Shown here one piece after another: positions 12,001-22,675 of a stretch of 64,000 nt of DNA. The notes below the pieces were generated by a model. It made no database searches, had not been told where the DNA came from, and saw nothing but the letters and a program-made list of their open reading frames with translations. The position numbers were made by a program, and so were the translations under genes. This DNA is from Brachyhypopomus gauderio (Eukaryota > Chordata > Actinopteri > Gymnotiformes > Hypopomidae). The first letter of the stretch is position 1. Each line of letters starts with the position of its first letter. The stretch is taken from NCBI RefSeq assembly GCF_052324685.1, contig NW_027506900.1, positions 267,501 through 331,500 on the forward strand, written 5' to 3'.

Positions 12001-15000
12001 GGACAGGTCCTGTAGCAGACATCAGTGGTGTAAGGACAGGTCCTGTAGCAGACATCAGTGGTGTAAGGACAGGTCCTGTAGCAGACATCAGTGGTGTAAG
12101 GACAGGTCCTGTAGCAGACATCAGTGGTGTAAGGACAGGTCCTGTAGCAGACATCAGTGGTGTAAGGACAGGTCCTGTAGCAGACATCAGTGGTGTAAGG
12201 ACAGGTCCTGTAGCAGACATCAGTGGTGTAAGGACAGGTCCTATAGAAGACATCAGTGGTGTAAGGACAGGTCCTATAGAAGACATCAGTGGTGTAAGGA
12301 CAGGTCCTGTAGAAGACATCAGTGGTGTAAGGACAGGTCCTGTGGCAGAAATCAGTGGTGTAAGGACAGGTCCTGTGGCAGAAATCAGTGGTGTAAGGAC
12401 AGGTCCTGTGGCAGAAATCAGTGGTGTAAGGACAGGTCCTGTGGCAGAAATCAGTGGTGTAAGGACAGGTCCTGTGGCAGACATCAGTGGTGTAAGGACA
12501 GATCCTATAGCAGACATCAGTGATCCTTGAAGAGTAAGACTATATAACAATTTCTTTTCTATTCTGGCCAACAGCAAAAATCGCTGCCTCGCTATAAATG
12601 TGCTGCCTGCAAAATAGCTGTGCACACAGTATGCATGGAGCAGCTGGAGAAGGTAAAGGCCCAACCCTGTGGAGGACGCAGCTCGTGTTGCACGGTTCCT
12701 CTTCCTCCGGCTCATCGCTTTGGTCTTTTCCCTGCAGATTAATTTCAGGTGTAAACCGTCGTTCAGGGACCCTGGTATGAGGAATGCGCGAGAGGTAAGG
12801 AAATACCTCGTGAGCCTGTTGTTATGTCTGTCCTGTGAGCCTTCCAGGCTGCTTAGTACAGCGGGACGTCCTGAGGTGGGTTTTCTGATGGTGCCGCGAT
12901 GCTTTCCAGGTTTCGGTCGTGAGGCATCACTGGGTCCACAGGCGGCGGCAGGACGGGAAGTGCAGGCAGTGTGGAAAGGTGAGTTTCCTCCTCACAATCA
13001 GAGTGACTGTTGCCCTGTTTGACGTGCTGCCGTAATTTCCATGTGTCATGCCCGCTAGCTCTGAAGTTCTTGTTAGCATTGTTAGCCTGTGTGAAGAAAT
13101 GTATGAGGTAATGACTCTTCAAATTCTAACTCTAAGAACACTAAAAGACTAAATACTATATAAATACTATGTTATACTATGTTATAAATGTTAATACTGA
13201 CGTGTTTCCTTTTTTTCTTCATTTCTCAGGGTTTCCAGCAGAAGTTCTCATTTCACAGCAAAGACATAGTGGCTATTAGCTGCTCGTGGTGCAAACAAGC
13301 GGTGAGTGAGCAGCGGTCAGCACCACAGTGAGTGGATGGGGGGGGGGGGGGGGGGGGATCCGGACGCTCATGACTCTGTCTGCTCCGCAGTACCACAACA
13401 AGGTCACGTGCTTTATGCTGCAGCAGATTGAGGAGACCTGCTCTCTAGGGGCGCATGCAGCGGTCATCGTGCCTCCTACCTGGATTATCCGAGTCCGCAG
13501 ACAACAGGTGTGTGTTTTCACCTCCTTCCCAGGATTGTGTGTTGCACCTGTAATGGGGAATAATCTGCAAATCTGATTTGGAGATAATCATCTAAGATCT
13601 ACTTAGATCAGTTTTGTATTTCCCAACAACACAACTTGTCATAACTTGAAGATTTTTTTTTACTAAATAAATAATTTAGTAAATAAATTATTATTTACTA
13701 AATTCAGGCATCACTGAAGTCAAGTAAAAGGAGGAAGAAGACTTCTTTGAGAAGCAAAGGCAGCAGGAAAGGACCGGAGGTAATTCATCCACTAGAGGCA
13801 GCCAAGGGCATCAACATGCTGGTTATCAAAGTGGCAATTGTGAATGTTGTGAACATTGTCTGCTTGTATGTGTAGTGCAGTGCTGAGTTTCTGTGTGTAA
13901 TTGGTGTGCTAGGATGGCAAATGGAAGAACTTCATAGTGAAGCCAGTTCCCTCCCCACTCATGAAGCCGTTGCTTGTGTTTGTGAACCCAAAGAGTGGCG
14001 GAAATCAGGTCAGTATTTCCTAAAGAGTTTTTTCTCTCAGGTGACATTTTCCAATATTTGATATTTGGGCAGAAATATGACGATGCTCATTTTAAACTAA
14101 CCTGCATTTCATTTGTCATCCTTATAAGGGAACAAAAATAATCCGGTCCTTCATGTGGTACCTAAACCCTCGACAAGTGTTTGATCTGACACAGGGAGGG
14201 CCTAGAGAAGGGTGAGCACTGAAGTGATGGTGGTTCTGATCACATGACCCTCAGTATTCATGTCTTTCTTAGTCTAATGTCTTATTTCTCTTTCTCACAC
14301 AAGCTTCGATCATGAAGCTGCTCTTTTCATTTGTGTTTTCCATTGTGTCGTTTATTAAGGTTAGAGATGTACTCCAAAGTGCCCAACCTGCGCATCCTGG
14401 TGTGTGGGGGAGATGGAACGGTCAGTAACGTCGGTTCAGTGTGCTAGAGGTCAGAGGTCAGTGAGGAAGCGCGTGTGCTGATGAGTCGCGGTTTGCTTGC
14501 ACGCAGGTTGGCTGGATTCTGTCGGTGCTGGATGAGCTGCAGCTGAACCCCCAGCCCGCAGTGGCCGTGCTCCCTCTGGGCACAGGAAACGACCTGGCCA
14601 GGACCCTCAACTGGGGCGGGGTGAGGCGCCTGTAACGCTCTTAAACATTTAGACGACGTGGGGCAGCGGGGTTGCTAGCTGCTAGAAGGTGGCCAGCTGA
14701 GTTGGTACGCTGGTGCCGCGATGCTGAGCTTGTGTGTCTGACGGCGCGTGTGGGGGTGTCTGGTGCCGGTGCCTGGTGCCGGTTGTTTTGCAGGGCTACA
14801 CAGACGAGCCAGTGTCTAAACTCCTGTCCCACGTGGAGGACGGGAACATGGTGCAGCTGGACCGCTGGAACCTGAGCGTGGAGCCCAACCCAGACGCCAG
14901 CGAGGAGGAGAGGGACGAACAGCAGACAGACAAGGTGAGGGGCCGACCAGCGGAGGGCCAAACGCGGGGGGCCAAGAGATGTCAAGTGCATGTTAATGTG

Positions 15001-15198
15001 CGGGTTAATGGGAGGGGAAACGATATTGATCACTATTAGCGTAGCCGCAGCTCATTTCCTGCTCTGTCTGTTTGTGAAGCTTCCCATTGACGTCTTCAAT
15101 AATTACTTCAGCTTGGGTTTTGATGCACATGTTACATTGGAGTTCCATGAATCTCGAGGTATGTATCTTTATAGATATATATAAATATACAAATGCAT

Positions 15199-15237
<39 letters not shown>

Positions 15238-16735
15238 CGTCAGTTTGATTTGATGTACTACCTGACGGATGCATATGAGAGAGAGTGAGAGTGCTTCAAT
15301 TTGATTTGAGGTACTGCCTATCAGCTACATGGTTTCTGAGTAATAGTCATATTAACTTCCCCTGTCTGTTTCTCAGAAGCCAACCCTGAAAAATTCAACA
15401 GTCGTCTTCGGAACAAAATGTTCTACGCAGGGGTGAGTCTGTTACCATGGCTACGAGGGCTTATCCGCTCTACGTTACTTTTTGCATCTTACAATGTGTG
15501 TGACTTTATTGTCTAGACGGCGTTCTCAGACTTCCTCATGCGCAGCTCCAAAGACCTGGCCAAGCACATCAAGTTGGTGGTGAGTACACAGACATCAGTG
15601 AGCGATTTATAACCAATAATGGGCCCGTTACATGGATGAGTGATTTAAACTGGCGAACTCCTGCTAATGACGGCTTAGTTCTCTTTAAACGATGAATTAC
15701 ATGATTGAAAATTAATCGGTAATTGAGAACCGTAAGATATGAGCCCACTGAAAGGACAGCATTTTTTTTACACAAGCACTTCAGATGTTCAGTGCATTCT
15801 TAATTTGTGTTTTTGTCGCGTGTTGTTTCACATGTCCAGTGTGACGGTATGGACCTCACCAGTAAAGTTCAGGAAATGAAGTTGCAGTGTCTGCTCTTCC
15901 TTAACATTCCTAGGTAACCGTGCACGTATCGGCGCCCTCTGCCGTACGTTCTCCATATCCTGTGTTGCGCTAGTAAACGAGCTAGTGAAAGACTTTCTTT
16001 TACACTATGTGCACGCGACATCCACACCTTGCCTTCGAATGCTGAGTGGTTGTTATATGTTGAAGGTACTGCGCTGGTACAATGCCTTGGGGTAACCCTA
16101 GTGAGCACAATGACTTTGGGCCTCAGAGGCACGATGACGGCTGCATCGAAGTTATTGGATTTACCATGACTTCTCTGGTATGGTCACCAAATGCATATCT
16201 TGTTATTTCAAACGTACATGCACCTTTAATTAGCGGGCGTTAACCGATGGTCCCGTGAATGTGCGTGTCGTGTCCCGGGTGGTGCCGGTGACGCTGTCGG
16301 TCTTGTGCGGGTTGTGCAGGCCACCCTGCAGGTGGGGGGTCATGGCGAGAGGCTGCATCAGTGCCGGCAGGTGACCCTCACCACCCTCAAGCCCATTCCC
16401 GTGCAGGTGGACGGGGAGCCCTGCCGGCTGGCCCCCTCCGTCATCTGCATAAGCCTCAGGAACCAGGCCAACATGGTGCAGAAGACCAAGAGGAGGATCT
16501 CCATCCCCCAGCTCAACGAGTGAGTATGGGAGGGGCCACAAGGCCGCCGCCTACCATCGGTGTGATGCTACTATTGTTATATCCAAAATGTCTTGTATTC
16601 AAATATGAATCGTCATGCTTAGCAAAAGCAAGACAGCGTAGTATTGATGTCGTTTCCTATTTATGTTTGTGTGTGCATGTCTGTATGTGCGTGTGCATTT
16701 ATGTGTGCGCGTTTGTGTGTGTATTTGTGTTTATG

Positions 16736-16796
<61 letters not shown>

Positions 16797-19700
16797 TGTA
16801 GTCAGCAGCCCGTCTCTGAGCAGCTGCAGATTCGAGTAAGTCGCATCAGCATGCATGATTACGAGACCCTGCACTACGACAAAGACCAGCTCAAAGAGGC
16901 CTGTGAGTTACGTTGCTCCTCAAACCGCTCCACACTTAATACAGCACATGCTACGCGTCATCTAATGTAGGAATAATCGCTGAGACAATTCTGTGCTATG
17001 TGTAGCTTTTAAGCGTCCATAAATGCAAACTCATCATGGACTGTTGTCTCTAATTGGTTCCTCAGCAATCCCCCTGGGCATCATCACAGTCCCAGGAGAT
17101 AGCGATTTGGAGACTTGTCGGCTGCACATTGAAAAGCTGCACGAGGTACATTTGGATCTATGCCCTGATCTGAGATCAGTTCTGAGTGTTCAATCACAGA
17201 CAATCAAGAGGGAGATAAAAAGAATAGACCACTCTTGCAATTCTTCAATGCTAGCCTTTACAGATTCAACTGCCTTAGATGAGTAGAAATCTATTGGTGC
17301 CTTGTGTTAAATCATTAACTCCCGCTTTTAAATTGTTAAAGCGCTGTTGCAAACTTCAGAACAGGAGAATCGCCCTCTAGAATGTTTACCACATGTGAAC
17401 TTCACTTTGTCTAAAATATTAAGAATGGACACTTTATTCCAAGTGTGAAATGAATGTAATAATATGTATACTGTTTTTATGTTGAAGTCAGGTACACAGT
17501 CATAATGATGGAAGTTTGAGGTCTTGCTCTTGCTCAGTCTTGTTGGTCCTTCTGTTTTCAGGACGGGCGTGATGGTCATTCAGATACCACTCCACAGCTC
17601 TCCCCCAAATGGTGCTTCCTAGACTGTAAGCAGTGTCCTCAAAAAGGGCGGCAAAAGATTACAAACCCTCGTGTTGTGTTTACTGAGTATCTTGCACCAC
17701 TGTGGGCTCTGAACTGAACCGGAGAGTTGAAATATGAGCAGTTCCTTGTTACATACATATTTGTGACAACAGCTTATTTTCTTTACTAGCAACAACTGCA
17801 GATCGTTTCTACAGAATAGACCGCGCTCAGGTATGAACCACGATAGGTCGATCCTTTTTGAGTGGGTGGACAATATCATAGAAACATTAATCAAACCAAA
17901 TAGTTGAGATGTATATTTGATGAATACATTAGCTGGATTGGATGTATCTAAGCTGCTACAAAAACAGTGGTGTTTGTTGGTGTACCTTCTGTCACTCATC
18001 AGACTATAAAACGCCGTTTGCAGTTCCTTTCTGAAAGCTTTTGCATCTTTCATGTTGTTGGTTGCAGGAGCATCTGAACTATGTGACTGAGATCTCCCAG
18101 GATGAGCTTTATATCCTAGACCCGGAGATGGTTACTAAGGAGACGGTGGGAACGTCCCCTGGAATGCCTGGAACGGCGGATGAAGAGGAAGAGAGTTCCA
18201 ACCGGTTCGCTTTCCCCGTGTGTACCGCCACCCCCTCATCACCGGGCAGGTACGGCTAGAACTCGCGCTGTCCGGCCAAGTGACGCACTGCACGTTACGG
18301 GCCCGGACGGGTCGCGCGGTGCTGGTCGGGTGTCGTTCATACCGTACGTCTCCCTGCAGGGTCATTAAGGGTCAGGCCGCAGGTCAGGGCACGAGACCGC
18401 CGCGCCAAGACGCCAGCGCGGAGGGCCAGACTGGAACGGCACCGTCCGCAGCCCCGGGCCTGTCCAGGTGGGACTTTTGCCTGAAGGGTCGTGAGCAGTT
18501 CTGCCCACGGCTGACACTCGGGCCCGTGTCACTGCCCGGTCATGTGTGAAAAAGCCGGTTGGTACCCTCATTGGCCAAAGACTGGCTTGAGTCAGCTCTG
18601 GGCACAGTGGGGTGTTTGGTCTCGCACCAGATCACCGCGGGGTTCAGGGGAGCTGCCAGAGAGTAAAGGCAGCCATTGTCTTTCATAAAAAAAAAATGTT
18701 CCAACGTGAATGCAACTAAATCTTTTAAGGAATCTGTTATACTTGAGTGAGCGTCTTTCTAAGCAAACTCATTAGTATTTAAATATAATATGATTTTTGA
18801 TAATTAATATTGATAATGTCCAGTGGCTGAATTACTTCCTCTGTCTGACGCTTGAACTCGTAGGTCAGGTGATACTGTCCGGAATGGAGCTGATAAAGGT
18901 AATATCACATTACATTTGTAAATGATGTAGATCAGTGTTCCCACCTGAGCTCAGAACAAACCAGCCTGGGCCAAACGTTGTCCAGAATTACAGAACAGCT
19001 TATGTCCAGACGTGCTGCTGCCCCCGAGCCCTGGATTGACATATTGGGAAGGTGTAGGGACAAAGGACAAAACTAGCTTCTGGAAACATAGTCTGTCTGG
19101 CAACTCTTCACTTGTAAAGCACTAAACAAACTTCTTGGGCTAAACTAGTTGCACAGTTTGTTGGTGTTGTTGCCAGTGTTCAGATTTCCGGTCAAAATGA
19201 TCAATGGCCAGTTGCTCTGGAGAATCACAGTGAAGCTGCAGACATGTGCAGACATGCGCAGACATGTGCAGCTGCATCTTGGCCCTGTTGTTGCTTATAA
19301 TGCTACAAGTGATGCACTAACTAAACGACTTCTGATTTCTTCTGGCAGAGACTATGAAGATGCTGACTGAAATTGTGAGGTCTGGTGACTTAGAAAAAGT
19401 AAGACTTTTTTTTCATAAACCATTCACATCTGTGCATGATTCGGTGTAGCTTCTTGTCCTCAAATTCCCATAAATCACTGCAGTCCTGCTGTTTTTGCAG
19501 CTCGAGGTGCTCCACAAAGCCGGGGCCAGTCTGGGGTTGACGGATGACAAGGGCTGTACGCTACTCCATTACGCTGTAGATATGGGCAACAAGGACATGG
19601 TCAGATACATCTTGGATAATGGTACGGAGACACAGTTATTCATCTAACCTCACACCAAGAGTGGACATCAAGGAAAGAACTTTCAGTGTACTGAGATTTT

Positions 19701-20308
19701 GCCCTCCGTGTTTTTTCTTGTGCAGCGCCACTGAGTATTCTGGATGCTGTGGATGAAGAGAGGTACGTAAACGCTGTAATTCACTCTTGCCCTCACATCC
19801 ACACTCATAATTCACTCTGCCAGCCAGCGGCGTGTTTCCCGTTCCCATGATGATGAGCCTTCTGCTCTGCACGCAGGAGCTATAACTAAACTATTCAATT
19901 TTTTTAATACCTTCTTTATCTGTTACATTCTAATTATGCTACTTTAAATAAGAATTCAAGGTGTGTGTGCGTGTGCATGTACACAATCCAGAGGTGAAAC
20001 CGCCTTGCACAAGGCTGCAGCTTTGTGCCAGAGGACCATCTGTGGATACTTGGTGGAGGCGGGAGCCTCCCTTGTGAAGGCTGACCTGCAGGTAAGACCA
20101 GTGCCGCGAGAAACCCCCCCCCCCCCTCCCCCGTGCCCCCCCTCCTCCCCCGTGCCCCCCCTGACCCTGACAACCCTGTGACTTCTGTCAGGGTGACAGT
20201 GCGAAGGCACGGGCGGAGAGGGCCCATGATCGACCCCTGGCTGACTACCTGGAGAACCAGCAGCACCGACAGATGATCCAGAGGGACGATCAGGAGACGG
20301 CAGTGTAA
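1..20308 (+). CDS. dgkz: Diacylglycerol kinase zeta (5' partial, 32 exons)
   Basis: Phosphorylates diacylglycerol to phosphatidic acid, ending DAG signalling. Exons: 1-158, 10548-10656, 11202-11297, 12575-12652, 12738-12794, 12910-12978, 13230-13301, 13391-13507, 13708-13779, 13913-14008, 14129-14211, 14360-14420, 14507-14620, 14794-14934, 15080-15158, 15377-15432, 15517-15579, 15840-15913, 16066-16177, 16320-16519, 16802-16902, 17066-17145, 17562-17625, 17790-17830, 18068-18249, 18360-18467, 18864-18898, 19349-19398, 19501-19621, 19726-19762, 19992-20091, 20192-20308. Phases agree and give 980 codons plus stop. Two C1 zinc fingers lie at about residues 97-250 of this partial product. A basic Ser/Lys segment in the ninth exon matches the MARCKS-like nuclear-localization and PKC-site region. 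The catalytic domain ([11 protein letters not shown], then CGGDGT near 350-356) and accessory domain follow. Ankyrin repeats occupy about 840-960, and the C-terminus is the PDZ ligand ETAV. The first exon matches the N-terminus of the short isoform, whose start codon is upstream of the window. Identity is very secure. A few exon edges rest on phase and consensus only. Confidence 0.97.
2277..2385. repeat. GT/GCGT-rich microsatellite
   Basis: Imperfect alternating purine-pyrimidine tract (gtgtgtgcgtgtg type) in the first dgkz intron. It is potentially Z-DNA forming. It opens a cysteine/valine-rich reading frame that has no support as a gene. Confidence 0.85.
2818..4441. repeat. 42-bp minisatellite, about 39 copies
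   Basis: The tandem unit is 42 bp (ggttgtaccacacacatctc followed by a pyrimidine-rich half). Copies are very similar, with a few recurring variants: ggctg for ggttg, actcac for acacac, catgat for cctgat. Because 42 is divisible by 3 and the unit lacks stops in several frames, it opens spurious ORFs of more than 500 codons on both strands. It lies wholly inside the first dgkz intron. The variant trio (two actcac units followed by gggtg) occurs both near 3200-3290 and near 4000-4090, so part of the array has been duplicated as a block. Confidence 0.97.
8098..9047 (+). CDS. dgkz: Alternative first coding exon of dgkz (long isoform)
   Basis: An ATG in a good context (gccacaATGg) opens a 950-nt exon beginning [12 protein letters not shown]. 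This resembles the start of the long mammalian DGKZ isoform (METFFRRHF). It ends at the donor gtatgt (9048) in phase 2, exactly the phase needed to join the 10548 exon. The joined product would be 1244 aa, against 1117 aa for the human long isoform. The encoded region is rich in Arg, Ser and Gly and has no catalytic motif; in mammals this N-terminal extension distinguishes an isoform. A second promoter must lie upstream, within the roughly 8 kb after the first short-isoform exon, but I cannot place its start site. The frame stays open past the donor to 9081, so the splice is inferred from phase and consensus. The high GC content contrasts with the AT-rich flanking intron and fits a coding or CpG-rich first exon. 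Confidence 0.88.
9048..10547. other. dgkz intron with a 15-bp tandem repeat
   Basis: No exon is seen. It contains a TA-rich patch (about 10195-10255) and five 15-bp units (10366-10440) shortly before the acceptor of the 10548 exon. Confidence 0.7.
10366..10440. repeat. 15-bp tandem repeat, five copies
   Basis: Unit gacgtttgtgcgtgg, with small changes in the last two copies. It lies about 110 bp upstream of the acceptor at 10548 in dgkz. Confidence 0.9.
11466..12524. repeat. 33-bp minisatellite, about 32 copies
   Basis: The unit is 33 bp (tgtaaggacaggtcctgtag plus cagacatcagtgg), in the dgkz intron between exons 11202-11297 and 12575-12652. It splits the first C1 domain at the gene level. 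Units fall into variant classes: tagcagac, atagaagac, gtagaagac, and ggcagaaatc. The ordered series atagaag, atagaag, gtagaag, then several ggcagaaa occurs near both ends (about 11605-11820 and 12238-12480), which indicates block duplication inside the array. The unit length, a multiple of 3, creates ORFs on both strands. These are artefacts. Confidence 0.97.
13338..13358. repeat. Homopolymer G tract in a dgkz intron
   Basis: A run of roughly 20 G lies between the exons ending at 13301 and starting at 13391. Its length may be unreliable in the assembly. It could form a G-quadruplex on the coding strand. Confidence 0.85.
15204..15235. repeat. GA microsatellite
   Basis: A (GA)n run in the dgkz intron between the exons 15080-15158 and 15377-15432. 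Confidence 0.85.
16738..16790. repeat. GT microsatellite next to a 3' splice site
   Basis: A (GT)n run of about 26 units ends some 10 bp before the tag acceptor of dgkz exon 16802-16902. It replaces the usual pyrimidine tract almost entirely. Confidence 0.9.
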
Positions 20309-22015
20309 CCAACACACACCTCTTCCTCCTCCTCCTCCTCCTCCTCCTCCGGGCTCACTCGGGTCACGCCCCCCTAAACAAGGCAGCTTGTGATGTCTCT
20401 GTGTGTCACCATGCATGAAAGTGTTTCTTTTGCAGTTGTGTTGGCAACTGCTCTGAGCTTCATGCTGTTTTCTCCGTAGGAAACAATGTACAAAACTCTT
20501 CGGACTTTAGGGCTACTATAACTACATATATATGACAGTGGCTTTCACTATCACCATTTAAACCTCAAAGAAATTTGTTTTTTTTTTTTTTTGAAAGAAT
20601 GGAATGAATTGAGCCGAGATCAGTTCTGAGTGGTTTTTCTGAGTGGAGGTTTTTCTTAGTGTTTCAGAGTGATCCTGCTTTTGGCTTGGTATCAATTTGC
20701 ATAACAGATGACACCAATATTTGCCATAGTTGCCAGATACATATATACTTATATTACACCACTGGACTTTTGTCAGTTATTTTTGAAAACATTTTAATTA
20801 TAAGTGTAAATATCTATTTACCTTAGCTAGTTTTACTTCAGCTGCTGGCTTTGTTACTTTGGCTGTACTGGAACCGATGTGTCTGCCCTCTGTGTTTGGA
20901 TTAGTATCCTGAGATGTTGCTTTGGGCTGTTCACTTTCTTGGGAAATGCTTGAAATTTATGTTTGATTTTATTAAACAACAGAGTTACTGTACATTTCAC
21001 AGTAAAAGAGTTACTGTACATTTCACAATGAGTTACTATACATTTTACAGTAACAACAGTTACTGTACATTTCAATACATGACACATTTGCTAGCCATCA
21101 TTCTTTGCTCAAGACATTAGTCTCATTACAGCTAACTTTTCACAAACATCTATCTTAAAGATGAAACTTTCTGAAGAACTATTTGTTTACTACAAGAGCT
21201 GTTACAATATACAATACTATGTTCAATTAGCTTTCATTGTTTATTGCAAAATGGGGCCAAAATACTAGGCAATTTCATGAGGGTTTTAACAAGCAACAAA
21301 AGGTTCAAAGCTCATTCCTTGCCGTATGCTTGAACTAGCCTAGTTTTAGCCATAATGGCCATGTTCCAGACACAGGCTTGTTAAAATGTGTCATCGTCAA
21401 TATTAACGACCAGACATCTCAGTGACCTAGTGCGGTGGGTTACACTGAAATATTCAAAACTTTCAACTCTTTGAGGTTTTCACTTTTGTGTACAACTTTA
21501 CAGGTAAATGTATATCCATATATGTTTTAATGAGTAAATTCATGTATACTCTAGGTGAGTTTGGTTTCTGCTTACACTCTTTGATCCTGATATGTATTAG
21601 ATACACAGGAGGTTGAATGGTTGAGTTCTACATTTAACACCGATTTTTTTTCTTTGAGTGCCATCTGCCATTATTGCCATATCATTGTTTTTTTTCAGTG
21701 TACAGTAATGATAGAGTTCAACTGCCTTGTCTGGGCTCTGTTTCCAGTTGCTGTGCAATTCAACATTAGACAGTATGTGTACATATCTATAAGACATTTT
21801 ACAAATGTGTCAGTAACGACCAATCCAATATCTTGACCAAACATATCAAATTATGAACTTAAACAGGTATATGCATTGTTTTATTTATGATTTTAAAGTG
21901 TTATCAATTGAGGATTGTTAAATGTATATTTGTTCTTTGGATTGGTTTATTACTGTTGAATTGTAATAATAAGAAAAATAACAACAATAATAAAGTTCTT
22001 AAATTTCAATATCTG
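20309..22015 (+). other. dgkz: dgkz 3' UTR (probable)
   Basis: Follows the stop at 20306-20308. It contains a (CTC)n run (20321-20350), a T run at 20576-20592, and about four imperfect copies of gttactgtacatttcac near 20981-21080. No other gene is visible up to the poly(A) signal near 21989. The extent is inferred from that signal and could be shorter if an upstream attaaa (about 20969) is used. Confidence 0.6.
21989..21994 (+). terminator. dgkz: Candidate poly(A) signal of dgkz
   Basis: AATAAA followed by a T/GT-rich stretch (tgttttagtgtaaataatgt). It is the best canonical signal downstream of the dgkz stop and before the mdk promoter region. Confidence 0.55.
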
Positions 22016-22313
22016 TCTTCATTTTGGCTTTGTTTTAGTGTAAATAATGTTCGGTGGATTGAATATTGGTAGGATGTGCAATACACAAGGCAAATGAAAC
22101 ACTGGAAACATCTGAGTGATCATTACACTGTAATGATCCTAACACCTACAGCCCTTCGTAAATGGCTTTGTGGTTACCTCAGAGTTTGTAAGGGTAAAGG
22201 GTAAAAAACTAGTAAAAGTTCATGACACGTCAGAAGTCAGTTTCTAGAAACTGAATGTTTAATAACAGATGGGGGTCTTCACGTAAAGTTTGGCTGACGT
22301 GAAGCAGGGGGTC

Positions 22314-22460
22314 GTTGTGGGGGGGGGGGGGCGCATTTAAACCCAGCGCGACCAGCTCAAACTAGTTTTCAAAAACAAAGAGTAGGAGAAAGAGGGGGAG
22401 CTGTGAGGAGCACACACACACACAACTGCTCTTTAAAGGACCTTTCCCACGACGAGGCAA
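22314..22460 (+). promoter_or_regulatory. mdk: Candidate mdk promoter and non-coding first exon
   Basis: A GC-rich segment carries a TATA-like TTTAAA (22336-22341), followed about 30 bp later by purine-rich transcript-like sequence and a weak donor-like site near 22460. The position fits because the coding start sits in an exon that opens with only one non-coding base. The assignment rests on position and motif alone. Confidence 0.35.
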
Positions 22461-22631
22461 GTAGCATCCTTCTCCTTTCTTTATGTATTTCAATGTAGCA
22501 AACATTTCCTCGTCTGAATAAGGGAAAAGCCTTGTTTGCGTTTATACGTAGTTGAATTTGTCCGCTTTTTCGGCGTTGTAGCTGTTCGAGAGGCGCGTTG
22601 CATCGTGAAATAACGACGGCGCGGGTTCAAC

Positions 22632-22675
22632 ATAGAGAAATAAACGTGGTACGAATGACACGTTTATTTCTCTAT
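22632..22675. repeat. Perfect 17-bp inverted repeat, 10-nt loop
   Basis: Left arm atagagaaataaacgtg at 22632-22648; exact reverse complement at 22659-22675. The arms contain the octamer aaataaac. It lies 1.9 kb upstream of the mdk start codon, inside the probable mdk first intron. Confidence 0.9.

Noticed and set aside
11324-12715. A 463-codon minus-strand and a 271-codon plus-strand repetitive ORF.
   Set aside because: Translation of the 33-bp intronic array. The minus frame also overlaps a real dgkz exon on the plus strand.
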